This document shows positions 1 to 13,052 of a stretch of DNA of 50,902 nt, one piece after another (position 1 is the stretch's first letter; the number at the start of each line of letters is the position of its first letter). A program made the position numbers and the translations under genes. Under the pieces are notes generated by a model. The model saw nothing but the letters and a program-made list of their open reading frames with translations. It searched no databases and was not told the DNA's origin. Source of the stretch: Seiridium cupressi (taxonomy: Eukaryota; Ascomycota; Sordariomycetes; Amphisphaeriales; Sporocadaceae); assembly GCA_036674765.1 (NCBI GenBank), contig JARVKI010000167.1, positions 1 through 50,902 on the forward strand. Reading direction: 5' to 3'.

Positions 1-1702
1 TGGGGTTTTTCCTGCCCCTGCCTTTTGCTAACCTTCACCCTGCCTTCCGGGGGCCCCCCCCCCCCCCCGTGTAGCGCTCCCGGAGCAGCTGGCAGCGGTC
101 ACATCACGACACCACATTTTACCGCCTGCAGCATAAAGTTGCCTGCACTACTACCCTCATCACATACTGTAGGTAAGGTCTCATTTTATCTACCGTCGTA
201 CCAGCCCCGCTGAGGCTGCCGAGAAGAACACGGACAAATCAGGCTACGGCTCATTCGGCGAGCATTCCTATGATCCCCAAAGCCTAGGGTCGCTTCGAGA
301 AGAAAATGGCACTGCACAATAGCCCGGCCGCTGGCCAGCTAGCTCGCGACCCATCTTGTGGCCCATGTTTGTCCGTCACGCTCGGCATAATGATTATGTG
401 GTCCTTTCACCAGCGTCTTAGTGCATGATATGTGATGAGCTTTGCTCCGTCCAAGTCCTTCCGCCAGCGCCAACCGAGGCCTGCACGAGTCTGAGATGGG
501 CTTGCCCTGTTTTCCATCACAGCTATTAGCCTCTCCGCCGCTTGCTCCACGACACGGCCCATCTAATGTAGTGATAGATCTCGCTACGCTGGTGTCGGAC
601 ACTAGTCGGGCTACGGCCGACCTAAGCATCCAGATCCTCACATAGTACTATGGTACTACCAGCCCAGGAGCTGTTCAGTAATTTCTGCATTGAACAAAAA
701 CTTGCTGGAGATTTTTTTTTATGATGATGATAATGATGACCAGGAGTACGTATACGGCTGCTGACAAGGGGTCAAAGTCGGTAGGGAAGCTCGGCTGGGA
801 TCAGGCATTAGGGACCGCGCCAGATCCCTGCTTCGGCTCACTCAGTCCACTCCCACGCCCAGCGAGGTGCGCGGTCTGGTGTAGCAGGATTCGCAAGCCT
901 TAGAAGCACACCCTTTCCCGCAGCACGAAAGGGCCACATCAAAGTGGGAAGTGTGGGAATTTCCTATTGGGTAGGATGGCTCGCAGTTTTGCAACGGTCA
1001 TGCGTTCATCCGCCTACTCGCCCATGCTGGGCTGGCAGCCAAAGCGTGGAGGACCAATTGGAGATTCGCAGATCACCAGCCGAATACTTCTTGTACCTCG
1101 TCAAGCCTCTCGCTCTCACTCGCTGCTCCAGGCAGTTAGATCATCCACATCTGAGAGACCTAAGATCGGTACAGCTGATGCCGCTAAACCCCATCCATCT
1201 CTTGACCGTCTTGCTGTTATCGGACCCGTCCTGTTGGTTTCATGGTTCGTAATTGCTTACATCGATGGCCCATCCGACGTCAACCAGGCCTTCTGCTGAA
1301 GCTTTTCTCCTCAACCTCTACAGCGGTAGGCCCATCCATGGCTTGCCTACAAGCGTCTTCTCGCCAACACTTCTTTCGTACATAAATATTCTTACGTGAA
1401 GGCACTATAACGTGGCACGAGCTATTCAGCCGACAGACACAGGCCTGGGTACTTTCAGACAAGTGTGTGGCTCAGCAGTCTTTGTTGGAGATCTCCTCTT
1501 TCTCGGCTCCGTTTGGCTGCTAATCCGGGGTCTTCAAAACGGGCAGCTGAGGCGTCCACCATATTCCCACCGTAACTTGTCACGTATCGTCTGAAGTTAC
1601 CCCCAACACCCATGAACGGCTTGTGATCGTTGTTAATCCACCATCCGTGCGGTCCCTGTCGTTCGTTCGGATCCAGCCTGGACATTTCTCCGTCAGGGTA
1701 TG
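1..1702. other. Gene-free left end
   Basis: I see no gene here. The open frames are under 110 codons, overlap on both strands, and show no recognisable domain or consistent splice signals. The first 70 bases hold a G5C15 homopolymer. A short run of ATG/ATA trinucleotides follows a T tract near 711-737. This is probably intergenic DNA upstream of the homeodomain gene. Confidence 0.5.
54..68. repeat. C15 homopolymer near window start
   Basis: Fifteen consecutive C follow five G. The flank on the window-end side is rich in short C runs. A similar but longer G tract lies at the other end of the window, so both ends look like assembly breaks at homopolymers. Confidence 0.9.
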
Positions 1703-2488
1703 CCATAGTGGCCGGTATTAATTCCACCTCTGCCATCCATACAAACAAGGGGCCCCTCGCCGTGCTGTCTCGTTACGACCACAAGCCAATCTTCGAACCC
1801 GTACATAATAACTGGGTCCGTCAGGTCCAGGCACGCTGAGGCGATCAACCCCACTGGAGCACCATCGTTTAACGCTGCTCAATTTATACTTATCCCATCC
1901 CCAATCTAAGGAGGCTCAAGTTCACGAACGACTTCCTTCGTTTCTACTTGCTACCTTTCCATTGACCCAAGTTCTCTTCCGACTTTACCTTCATCTTTCG
2001 GTTCAGTGCTCGTCACTCGACAACAGTGGCTTGTACACTGTCTGCTTTCGTTTCAAAGGGCTGGTCTCGACCTTTAAGTCGTAGCGAAGATTTCGACTGT
2101 GTCCTCTTTCTGTCTTGACGACGATCTCTCCAAGGGCTCGACTTGAGGTTTAGGGTTGATCCAAGCTGGTGTAAAAGGCGAAGATTTCGAAAAGCTGCAG
2201 GGCCAGTCGACTATCATTTTGTCTCTCGTTGCAACACTGGAGCCGCCTTCTGTCCCTCGTTTCAGCATCTGCAGAGCAGAATTATCTTCCCGCCAGCATT
2301 ACCTTACGGTTGAAGCCGATTTATACAGGCTTATAACAACTCCCGCGTTGGACGCCCTTTCGACATTCATTATAGGACACCGCCCTCTTATTTTCATATC
2401 ACACATACAGCCCTCGCGCTACGAGCTGCTGTGCCTCGCCAACTCCGAGTCTAAGTAACGTTCAGGATTTAGCCATACATTCTTTCCA
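1703..2488 (+). promoter_or_regulatory. ATG-free leader/promoter of the homeodomain gene
   Basis: After the ATG at 1700 no ATG occurs on the plus strand until 2489, a stretch of 786 nt. The part after about 1900 is pyrimidine-rich with many CTTTC and TTCTC blocks, typical of fungal promoters and transcript leaders. At random about a dozen ATGs would be expected. The likely explanation is a long 5' untranslated leader under selection against upstream starts. The transcription start itself cannot be placed. Confidence 0.55.
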
Positions 2489-4711
2489 ATGCTTGTTACC
2501 AGGCAGCCTGATACGGAGTCAAGTCATTGGTCCAGCAAGTACCAGGCCCTTCTTCATAAACCCACGAGTCCACGGATGTCGAACTTCGAGGGCCCCCTAT
2601 CGTCGCAGCCTGAGTGGCAAGGCCATTACTCATACCTCCCCCCGGGTGAGCCCAACATCTTCGCTCAACCATTCCAGCAGGTGTCGGGTCCAAACGCCAG
2701 CAACAATGCCGCGACAGTACCTCCTCCGTCAAGTGTCCCCAACGCCGTAGAGGCCTCAAACCAGTCTGGCCCAGGTGCAGCCAAATCGCCTGTGACACAG
2801 TCTCATCCTATAGACCCCCAGGGCCTGCGAGCCCCGAAAGTCGAATCGCCCGTCAACGAGGGAGCGGAGTCCCCGGTTGTGGCAAACGGAATCAAGACTG
2901 AGAGTATTCAGGAGGAGTCTTCGGAGTCAGTAGCTCCTGCTGGACCTACGAACTTGAATGCTCTGGGCTCGACAGAGCAGGGCCAAGAGATCTCTCACGT
3001 GCAAAGCGGACATGATGATGCTGTCCTTAGCAAAGAAGAGGACGATGACATTGTTGACGACGACGAGATGTTGGACGTCGAGGGTGACGGAGAAGTAGAT
3101 ATGAACCGACCAATGACAGCCGCAGAGCGCACAGCTGCGAGGAGGAAGATGAAGCGTTTCCGGTAAGCTGCTTGACGAAATTCCAACGATACGTTGCTGA
3201 CAAAAGGCAGCCTTACACATCAGCAGACTCGCTTCCTCATGAGTGAGTTCGCCAAGCAACCGCACCCCGACGCGGCACATCGCGAACGCCTGTCAAGAGA
3301 AATTCCTGGGCTCAGCCCAAGGCAGGTCCAGGTCTGGTTCCAGAACCGGTATGCTCTTGCGACACTTTCCCTCGAGTCAATCCACTAACAGCATGCAGAC
3401 GTGCCAAGATAAAGCGCCTCACAGCCGACGACCGGGATCGCATGATCAAGATGCGTGCTGTCCCTGACGATTTTGACAATGTGCAAGCTCTCCATTCTCC
3501 ATATGGTGCTGTGCATACCATCAATACTCCTCCAATCACTCCACACGTGGAGTTCGGAACACAGTCGTACGCTGAGCACATGATGCGTCCCCTGATGTTG
3601 GATACTGTTAGGAGGGGTGACGGAGACGCCAACATGTCACCTTCGGGGCTTAGTCCGTCGTACGGCGGCATGGGATTTCCTCAGTCCGGAAGCATGAGCT
3701 CCTCCGACATGCTTTCGCCTCTGTCGACCAGTTCTCATGATCGTGGTTACTACTCGAGTCACTTGGCTAGTCCTCTGAGCAGTGGCCCGAGGACTTCGAA
3801 TCCCTTTGCAAGACAGAGCAGCCTCGACAATGGCATGCAGATGCAGTCCAGGCAACAAATCCGTCCCCTCCAGCCGCTGCAGCTCAGGGAGACCATGTCC
3901 AGGTCTAGGTCGGACACCATGCAGTCGCCGCTCCGGACGAGCATGTCATGGAAGGGCGATGCGATCGACTATGGCTACCCGAACAGTAGTGCAAGTCCCG
4001 CAATCGGAGGTCGTCACCAGTCTGTATATTCGTCCGAGCAGGGCGGATCTACTTCCAACAACGGGCTCAGCTATGAATCAGGCTCTTACTCTGGTAAGTC
4101 ATCAACCCAACCTCTTATGCGCTCATTCGAAATGCTAATCCACAATAGCTGGTGCGATCCAGTCTTCTCCCACGCATATCAACTACTCTAGCCTCCCCGC
4201 GACACTTCAACACCCCCCACAGAACACACGTCTTCGAGCCGCCACAGCCACATTGCCTCTGAACCTAGACCTGCGAACCCAACAGTATCGTTCGGTATCA
4301 TCGGGCCATAACATGCAAGGAGCTGGACCAGCGACGCCTCGGGCTACTTCGGCCACTCCCTACTCGACGGCTTATACGTCCAGCTTCCCCTCGGCGCCAC
4401 TCACGGCACCAATCGATTTTGCACAGCCCAGAACTCCTGGCATCGGTGCTGGAGTTCGGGACTACTCGATGCCTCAAATGAGCGCACCGATTGCCCCTCC
4501 TCAGGACTTCTCCCATGCTCTGCATGGAAACTTGGGCGGTCACAACACGAGAACGCCCATGAGAGACTCCTTTACTGGCAGTGCTCTAAGCACTAGCCAG
4601 TCTCACGGTTCGGAGAGGTCGGACGAGTATTCGCACGACAACTATGCCATGAAGCGAAAGCGTAGCTTCAGCAACGGCCCGAACCCGCAAGCGTATCAAC
4701 ACGCATCTTAG
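2489..4711 (+). CDS. Homeodomain transcription factor
   Basis: A nuclear sequence-specific transcription regulator of the fungal homeobox family. I place four exons at 2489-3162, 3211-3348, 3399-4093 and 4149-4711, giving 689 codons; introns are 48, 50 and 55 nt with GTAAGC, GTATGC and GTAAGT donors. The homeodomain spans about residues 220-279. It includes the helix-3 core WFQNRRAKIKR with Asn at homeodomain position 51 and Gln at position 50. Introns 1 and 2 interrupt the homeodomain, and joining the exons restores it perfectly. An acidic patch lies just before it (about 180-205). The rest is Ser/Pro/Gln-rich and low in complexity, as in activation regions. The first ATG was used; an in-frame ATG at 2576 is an alternative, and both have weak contexts. 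The type resembles fungal homeobox regulators of conidiation and development, but I cannot assign an orthologue. Confidence 0.93.
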
Positions 4712-7700
4712 AGAGATCCACGGAGGTCTTCTCCCTCTTTTCCTTAGCATGCTCGAAGCATCCGACACAAAAACATTTACTTTGTTCCGGCTCGAAGTCT
4801 ATCTATCTCTATCTTTCTCTTCACTCAATACCCATTCTGAACGCAGGCAGTTTTGTTTTGCAACAACGTTTTAGTATGTATATATTTTTGTGCGGTGCTA
4901 GTGTGACTCAGATTGGTGCGTGTTTTCTTGGTTTGCATTACAGGTCGCGAAGGTGCGAAATGGACGGGGGAGTCTAGGAGTTTTCCGGTTTGGATCTATC
5001 CAGGAAACAGAGTGATACGGTTACGGAAGCTCGAAAAGCTGGCGCTTCGGCACGAATGATCGCAGCTTTCTTTGCCAGTCGAAGGGCTCATCTGGTTGAG
5101 CCCTTCATCGCTGTCGATTAGGAGGAAAACCTACTCCATGTATATAGAATAGGTTCGCGGACAGGATTACACCCCCACCCGCTTGTACAAAGACTTGATT
5201 TCAGAATGCGAATGCAGTTATCTTGATTGAACATACATAAACACTGTTACAAAGAGCCCTTCACTGGGTGCAGAATCCACCCATAAGCAGGGCTAATGAG
5301 CTTCTGTTACAATAGAAAACATGTACACCTCCGTTCTCAGAGATGCCATGGCGCCTGGGACACGGGGACAGAGGTGAGTCTCCTTTCTAGCATATTGACA
5401 ATATCCGCTGATTACTGCCCCAGGCAACTTTACTGCTTACATAATAGCCACTACACTGAAGTCATCAACAACCGTGCTCCTGCCAGCGCTTATGATATGA
5501 CAGGTTACTTTGTCCTCTACCCGGCGCTGGACCCGGCCATGGCTATATGAAATGTGACATCCGGAATGCAACGCCGATAGATGGTTGATTCAACCCAGAG
5601 ATCGACTCAATGGAATGAAAATTCCCCGAGCACGCTTGTTAAAGTTAAGCTTGATTTCATGATGCGACATGAATCTCCAGCAACTTCCGAGTGCTCCCAC
5701 GGCATACGCCTGATCGGACAGGAGCATCGTGACACAGCGGCCCCAGCCACGGAATTTGAACGCCTCACGGTCTGTCATTTCAGCCTCCCACCCAACATGG
5801 AGGCGCCACACCGAGGGGACGACGAGTTGAAGCTGGTGCAGCACTCGACCTCACCGGGACAGACAAAGGGTACTTTCACACCTGCGATAACATCCCAGCC
5901 TGTCAATCCCCAGATGGCACCTTTGATTTCAACGAGCGGATAGAGAGCCACGCGTCCGCCACCGCAAAGAACAGGCGGGGACTCCCTTGGCCACGATGGC
6001 TGACAGGTTGCATATCAGGTCACACGGGACCAGGGCCCCCAACCCAGCCCGCAGACGGTTTTTGTCGCGTTCGAGGCTTTCCCCCCGTGCTACTGTACCG
6101 CGACATATTGGGGTGCAGCAAAAAAAACTTTTGTAGAACCGTGGTCGGAAGACTTGGATCGTGGAGACACAAACGGAGACAAAAGTGCACACAAAAAAAA
6201 GATGGAGCGGCAGCCTGCCGCAGCAGTGGAAGTGGTCCCTGGGGGTGTCGATTGGGTGTCCGTTCACGCGCAATCCCCAAAGGCTCCATGGCCAAAAGAG
6301 CGTCGGGCCTGAAACTGCCCGCGCGAAGAGTCTGGCCTGGTGGTGAAGGGAATATACAGGGGCTGCTGCACTTGACGTGAGGCTGGTATTGCCTGATAGG
6401 TCGAGTTCCGGCGGAGGATGATACAAGAAGCTCCGGATCCGCAGTCTGGACCCCTCTCCTCCGATGACTTGTCGTTTGGATCAACCTGCCGTTGAGGCTA
6501 CTGGCAACTCTTGTGATCCTTACAGCAGATGGCTGGGAAATAATAATATGGGCGCATTATCATGCAGCTCTTTGGGGTTGCTGCGCACGAGGTCGCCCAA
6601 CCAAGGATACTCCTCGCAGCGTGGCCATAAGCTTTGTGCTATTCAGGCACACAACTGTCTGTTGACCATTCGTTTGGGCACTTATCATGGACAGGGATTT
6701 GGGAAGAGTCGCCAGCTACTGTACTGTAAGGCAGATATGTACGGGCGTGACGTCTTCGTAATCGGTCCATGAACAAGGGCCGATCGCCGGCGTTGGTTTT
6801 CTGGGGTCCTCAGTCTGGCTGCATGCCTCTCTGGCCTTCTGCTTCGTCATTGGAAATAATCGCTCAGATAGCATCAAATTCGGCTTCCTGTGCTTCCTTG
6901 ACCCCTTCTCCATCGGACCCATGGTCTTTTGAGTCGACGACAGCAGAACGGGAACCAGTTGAGACACAGTTTTGGCTCGTGTTATGCAACTGGCCGTAGG
7001 TGCCGAAAGGGGGCTATAAGACGGTCTATTAAGAAGATCTACCTAGACAAGTCCCGGGATCCACGCCCACCACTCCCGTGAATTTTCTGTTCCCCCTGCT
7101 CTCGTGGGCGACAGAACCAGGACTAGTCAATGACTGTGCGCAACGATTTTCTGCCCTCGTCGAGGTTGTGTTCGCTTCACGCTTCCGGCTGATGCTACGC
7201 TGGGCCTGAATGCGACAGCCTGTCCGTACCCCGGACGCAGATCCAACAGCAAGACCCCCCCCCCCCCCTGATCACCCGGCACCCATCTTAGGTGTTCCCT
7301 GGCGGCTCCTGTCAAAATCTGGGGTAGTATCGTGGTGCCTTTAATTTTCTGGGGGTTCCAGATCAGGTCTAGTCAACAGTGCTCTTAAACTTTTGTGCAT
7401 GGCCTTCAGTTGGGCCTGACTCTGATGACGCCTTCGGCGATCTAAGGTAGAATTGCATGGCAAAGAAAACACGGTTCAAGGAATGGTTCGCTCCAGGGGC
7501 ATTTTTCTTTCACGACCCTTGCGTAACCACACATCAGGGGCATATGGTGCACGCGAAGCTCGCGTGGTGGAAATGAATAATCAGTAATCCAGCGTCTGCC
7601 GCGTCATGAACAAGCGCCACAATGTCTCACTCGAGACGAAAAGGCGGACGCACCCCCGCGACAATGGACTTTTTTATCAAGGCGTAACTGTCGCGACGAC

Positions 7701-10700
7701 GATCGTACACGGATGAAATTGTTGGGATTTCCAATCCAATAATACGCATATTGTGAGTCGGAAGTCCCGGCCCAGGTCAAGACATGCCCAAAGTGCAGCT
7801 TTTCGCACCACATACCTCCGGGGCCTGGAGAATGCCCTTTCTAGGAATGGACACTGGCGTTGGCCGTGATTTCGGTACCCGATTTCTCAGCGGGCGTTTG
7901 AACTTTATTGGTGCAGATCAGCCGTGATGAGTAGGGGTTCGCACATCTCCACTCCTGGGGAAATCTGGCTAAATGATGCGTTCCCGGCGGCTGCGCTTGT
8001 TGATCTTGGCAAGCGCTGAAAAGCGTCGGGTCTTCCTTTCAGCGACTCACTTGGGACAGGGAGAGGCGACGATCTGATGTCAATTGACTCAGGAAGTCAT
8101 ACCCACATGGAACACTCAGGGCGTGAGCAAGCAACGTCCAGTGCGTTTTCCGGGTTGTCTGGTGTTGCTGCAGACGGCCTGGAAATGACACTGGTTTGGG
8201 GATCCCATGGAATTACTCGCTCAGGGTCTGGCTGCCCATTTTCTGTTCACAGTGAAGCGTGCATTTATTTCCTTGAGCTCTTTGTGGTTGTAGTGATATA
8301 ACCTGAGCCTCAGTGACATCTACACAGATTCAAGCGATGAGTATCAAGTTTATTAGTGCATGATACCTGACTATAGAAGACACGTGAATATTGCACTCTT
8401 CTTTCCTAAATATCCGACAATGCTAAAGATTATGAAGTAACGTGTCTCCAATGATATCTACCTGATGCCAACATATCTGGGGTATTATTATCCAACATTC
8501 CTGTCTCGCTTACAGAGCCAGAGGTCAGCTACCACCGGCTGTAGAGCACAGCGCTATAATTGTGCAAACAGCTATTTCCCAGACGCGGCAGAGGACAGAG
8601 GACCTTATTCGGATCTATAGCGAACGGGCAAGGAGACCGCATGGTTCCGCTTCGTACCAAAAACAAGTATTTTGACAATCCCAGTGAGCAGGACCTTGAG
8701 AATCACGGCCTCACAAGTACCGTGATCGCGCACATCCATTCCCGCATGTCAGACCAAGTCACAAGCCACCCGGGGTGCGGCAGCTGCTCCGCGGGTAAAT
8801 GTTTGACGATATCCAGGAAAGACGGTCTCAAAACGGTCAATCGCAGAGGTTCGTGATCTCACCGTTCCAAGAAGGAAACGGGCCACGAGGGACCTGGTGC
8901 CACCTGTTCGAGATTGTGGCGGCGAGAAGCCGGGGTAAGTAGTCATTGAATCGACAGAAGGAGCAATCTTGTCGTCTACAACATCAAGGAAGAGAGGATG
9001 ATTATGTGGGCAGTGTTGCGGCATTAAATCTGTAGGTAATACCGGCGTTCCTGGGGGGCTGGATCGAAATGATATTACCTTGTTGTTGCTGGTGCACCTG
9101 CTTAATCTATCTAGACAGCTCCACGGGGCTTGATTGAGCCCGTTTATTGAGGCCATATTGATGTCGAATATGTGCCCCTTTGTGCCAAATGATTGATCAC
9201 ACAAGAACAACATTCATTCGAGTCTTCATAGAGGAGGAAATCATGTACTTACTCGTCCTTTTATTCTCACTTCTTGAAATACCAATTCCAAGGTTTATTA
9301 CAAGGGCCTTGCTGTCCTTTGCATCCATTATCTCGGTATGGCGAGTTTGATGGCTTGGCTACTACGCTCAACCGGTGGCAACCAACGAAGGCAAGAACTT
9401 ATGGAATGCCAGCTATTCATCAGGGAATATCTGTTCTTGAGAAGGCAGCCCTGGCTCGAAGCACTGTCATCGTTCATAATTTGTCCTCAAGTTCGCCGAG
9501 CAACATCAATTCCAAATCCTTATCGAGAGAAACCCAAGCGGTGCCGCGTGTTAGAAAATAACCAGTTATCCATAGAACGACTACACTCTGCTCGACTACG
9601 ACGATACAGATATCCCATTGACTGCTTCCCAACTCTGAAAACGGCCCTGTACGAGGTTAATAAACCCCATACGAACAAGACCATCTACAAGACGTCGGCG
9701 CGCAGCCTGCGACTTCCCCATTAAATTCCCCCGTGGAAGTTACAAGGCATATAATCAAGTGCAGGGAAACATATCCCATATATCATGACCCATCGATGCC
9801 TACGCGTCAACATCTCTTTATCCGTCACGATGTTCTTGTTACTTGATCTAACGGTTCGGAAGCTTTGTTTTCACCAGTAATTCTTTTTTCTTCGATCGAC
9901 AATCAGGTTACCGTCCGTGGGCAAAGGCCTCCATAGAACATTCTATTCAAAAATAAGATAGTTACGCTTGAATACAACTCAGGAAATCATTTCAAGTGAA
10001 GTACATTTAAAGCAGCCTGTGGTTCCTTTCCGCAGGTGTCAAGAGCGAGAAAGCAAGGATCTGACGGTCTCCCAGGCTCGGAACATATATCACAGTAACG
10101 GTTACGTCAGTCAGCACGTGGAGATGATCTATGGATCTATTCCTTGGTGCAGATCTTCCTTTACCTCAAGAAATCGTCAAGCATTTCCCTGTGCCCAGAC
10201 CTCGGAACAGGCAGCATCACCTCTGGAAACTACCACCCCAACGGCCAACTCAGTGTGAACCGCCATCCCCAGGCGTGGCTCCCACCACCCGCTAGCTACG
10301 GCATGGTCATCATTCTCATCTCTTTCTACTAGGAAGGCAAGAAGCTAGCAACGCGTTGAAAGAGATAAATCTTGACCGGCCATGCGGTCATAACAACTAC
10401 CAATAGAGAAAGTGACATGCCCCACAGGCCCCTGCTATGCCTAGTGGCACGATGGTGGATTCCACAACGGCAAAAAAAAACATACAACACCGGGGATTCG
10501 CTGGTGGTCACCCACCCAACTACTAATCCAGCGGTTTCCAGTTTATCAAGGGCAGAGCGGACGGGATGCCGAGCTTTCTAGAACCTATGGTCGTATGTGA
10601 GATGTAGGATGTCAAAAATAAAATATATTAGGAGAAGCGGCATGGGTTCTCGAATGGCGGGAGTAGACTATCAAAGCCAACTCTCCCCCAACTACAATCA

Positions 10701-11392
10701 CTTATAGCGAGACCTCAAGGGTCCAGCGAGCACTTTAGCACTATATTTATGGTTTTTAGCTATGTAGGGAAGTTATTTAATGCCTTGGCTTTCGAAACTC
10801 TACAAACGATAAAGATGACACGAAGAAGGTTCTTGCAAGCTGTGGGATTGTATATATATACCGAAGCATTATGCCAAACAGCACCCAAGCGCATAGCTTG
10901 ATAAAGTCGCAGTTCCCTTAGTGTTCCTGGAATAGACCGTCCGGCAACTCGCCAGCGCTCGGTGAGTCGACTAAGAGAAGATGCTGAATCCGGCACATTT
11001 CTCACCTCAGATGTACTTCCAGGCAGCTGTGAGTGATAGAACACTGTCGAGACAGGATGGATGAATTCAAATGCCAAAAGACAACCCCCCCGAGAGGCGC
11101 TGGCAACGGTCGAGTCTACGTGCACGGCCATAGTACGAACCATTTTCAGCATCACATTTACAGTAGAGACATAGGCTTCAGCCCGGCACTCGGGCTAAAA
11201 AAAGAAAAGTCTTCAGAAAAATGGTCATAACATTCATGAAATTAGCAACGTGCTACGAGCGCTGCTAGACTATATCACATAGCAAGGCCTGTATATCGAG
11301 GCCGGGGTAACATATTTGCCAAGCCTCCACCTCCGCTCCCGCTTTCCTGCCACTCAGTCATCGTGGACTGGCAAGTTGATTTAACAATGCGT
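4712..11392. other. Long gene-poor stretch
   Basis: The first several hundred bases should be the 3' untranslated region of the homeodomain gene (T-rich, with TATATA near 4880). Beyond that I find no supported gene. The longest frames (about 165 codons near 5929-6426 minus and 154 codons near 8749-9213 minus) begin at non-ATG codons or lack any recognisable motif, and neighbouring frames do not join through plausible introns. A C14 tract sits at 7255-7268. AT-rich patches occur around 8330-8480 and 10600-10860. No transposase or reverse transcriptase remnant was recognised. Unrecognised lineage-specific genes or noncoding RNAs cannot be excluded. Confidence 0.45.
7255..7268. repeat. C14 homopolymer
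   Basis: Fourteen consecutive C within the gene-poor stretch. It is visible directly and has no evident function. Confidence 0.9.
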
Positions 11393-13052
11393 TTATTTCT
11401 TGTTACGTTGACCGTAAGCCTTGGTGGCGTAGTCACCACCGTGGACGATGAGGTCTTCAGGCTTGTAGTCGTGCTTGCCGGTGAGATAGCTCTGGAGGAT
11501 GGACTTGGTGCCGTCGGCGTAGCGCTTCTGGGCATCGAGCGAGGTACCGGACATGTGAGGGACCATGGCGTTGCCGCCGCCCCAGGGGTTGGTGGCGTAG
11601 CGGAGCGGGTGGTCCTTGGGGGCGGGCTGGGGGAACCAGACATCACCACCGTAGCCGCGGAGGTGGCCGGACTTGAGAGCGTCAGCGACGTCCTCCTTGA
11701 CGACAATGGCGCCTCGGGCAGTGTTGATGAGCCACGAGCCGGGCTTCATCTTCGAGATCAGGTCCTTGTTGAAGAGGCCGCGGGTCTTCTCGTGCAGCGG
11801 GCAGTTGATGGTGACAACATCGCACTGCGCCAACATCTCCTCGAGGTTCTCGACGCGGCGGGCGCCAATCTCCTTCTCAATTTCGGGCTTGAGGGGCTGG
11901 TAGTCGAAGTACAGCAGCTCCTTGCAATCGAAGGCCTTGAGGCGGCGCAGCACACGCTCACCAATACGGCCGACGGCAACGGTACCGACAACCTTGTTCT
12001 CAAGATCGTACTCGTTCTTGGCAGCGGCGGCGACGTTCCAGTCGCCAGCGACAATCTGCTCGTGTGCGGGGACGAAGTTGCGGACCAGGACCAGGATGGT
12101 CATGACGACGTGCTCAGCGACGGACACGACGTTGGATCCGGTCACCTCGGCGACGGTGATACCGCCGTTGGTGGTGTTGGCAGCGTCGAGGTCGACATGG
12201 TCGGAACCGATACCGGCAGTGACTGCGAGCTTCAGGTTCTTTGCCTTGGCGAGGCGCTCTTTCGTCAGGTATCCAGGGTGGAAGCTGTGCTCGTTGTTAG
12301 TTCACGTATTCCTGACGACAGACGGGTGGAGTGGTGACATACGGAGTTGTAATAATGATCTCAGCATCCACCAGCTCCTTGTCGAAAGTGGAGTTCTCAC
12401 CCTCCTTGTCTGATGTGGTGACGAGAGTGTGGCCTTGGTCCTCGAGCCACTTGCGAATGCCCAGCTCGTTCTCGGTGGTGCCCAAAAGCTCGGGTTGCTG
12501 CAGACAAGACAATCATTAGCCTTGCGAGACTCGGCGATATGATCCTCTTGCGAGATCTAGGCTTGGACGAGTGGGCGAGTGGACGACAGCCCCCATCTGC
12601 CGCGCCGGCTCCATCATAGCCTTCGAGCTAAGCCGTTGGCCCGAAGTGCCCATGCGGATCGCCTATGCGGGATGAAGTGCGGGGCAGAAGTGGGCGCCGG
12701 CTTTCTCGTTCACGTGAAATGCACCAATTGACAAAGCCAATTGATGGGGAATAAGGGAGTTTGTCGCTTCACATACCTGCTTGGCGTGCTCGCCTCCGTC
12801 GTACAGAACCAGAAGAACCTTGACCTTTTCACGTTGACCTGTCAGCATGCGAATTGAGGCTGGGGAGCCGAATGGGTTGCGTGGAGGGAGTGAGAGGGGT
12901 GAGGCGCCTGCCGACGTCAGAGCTGGCCGTGATGCCACGCCTGCTCTGATGGACGATAGACGTGGGCTCTTAGTAACAGAAGCAGCTGTAGAAAGCGCCC
13001 TTGATGATAAGGGACGAGAGCAGCGCTGAATAGAACGGGCGAGTAATACCAT
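11393..13052 (-). CDS. fdh: NAD-dependent formate dehydrogenase
   Basis: Oxidises formate to CO2 with reduction of NAD+. I place exons at 13052-12777, 12497-12343 and 12284-11393, giving 440 codons; intron 1 is 279 nt, unusually long for this window, and intron 2 is 58 nt. Family marks are clear: the N-terminal catalytic segment with [28 protein letters not shown] restored across intron 2; the Rossmann motif GTVAVGRIG followed by YFDYQ, whose Asp favours [12 protein letters not shown]; and the catalytic His in MVPHMSG. The first 68 residues are rich in Arg, Ser and Ala with no acidic residue, like a mitochondrial presequence. Met69 would start a 372-residue protein of the usual cytosolic fungal length. 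Both forms may be made. In fungi the enzyme is often induced by formate or oxalate breakdown; no such site was identified here. Confidence 0.96.

Noticed and set aside
2156..2458. 100-codon frame in the homeobox leader as a uORF or first exon
   Set aside because: It opens at TTG rather than ATG and no splice signals connect it to the main frame.
5929..6484. Overlapping 150-165 codon minus-strand frames
   Set aside because: Two frames of similar length over the same DNA, with no recognisable domain, Ser/Pro/Cys-rich chance-like composition and no introns joining them.
8749..9213. 154-codon minus-strand frame
   Set aside because: No recognisable motif and no supporting neighbour frames or splice sites.
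11363..12337. 324-codon plus-strand frame opposite fdh
   Set aside because: It lies exactly antisense to fdh exon 3. Its Val/Leu/Asp/Gly-rich translation is what GC-biased third positions produce on the opposite strand.
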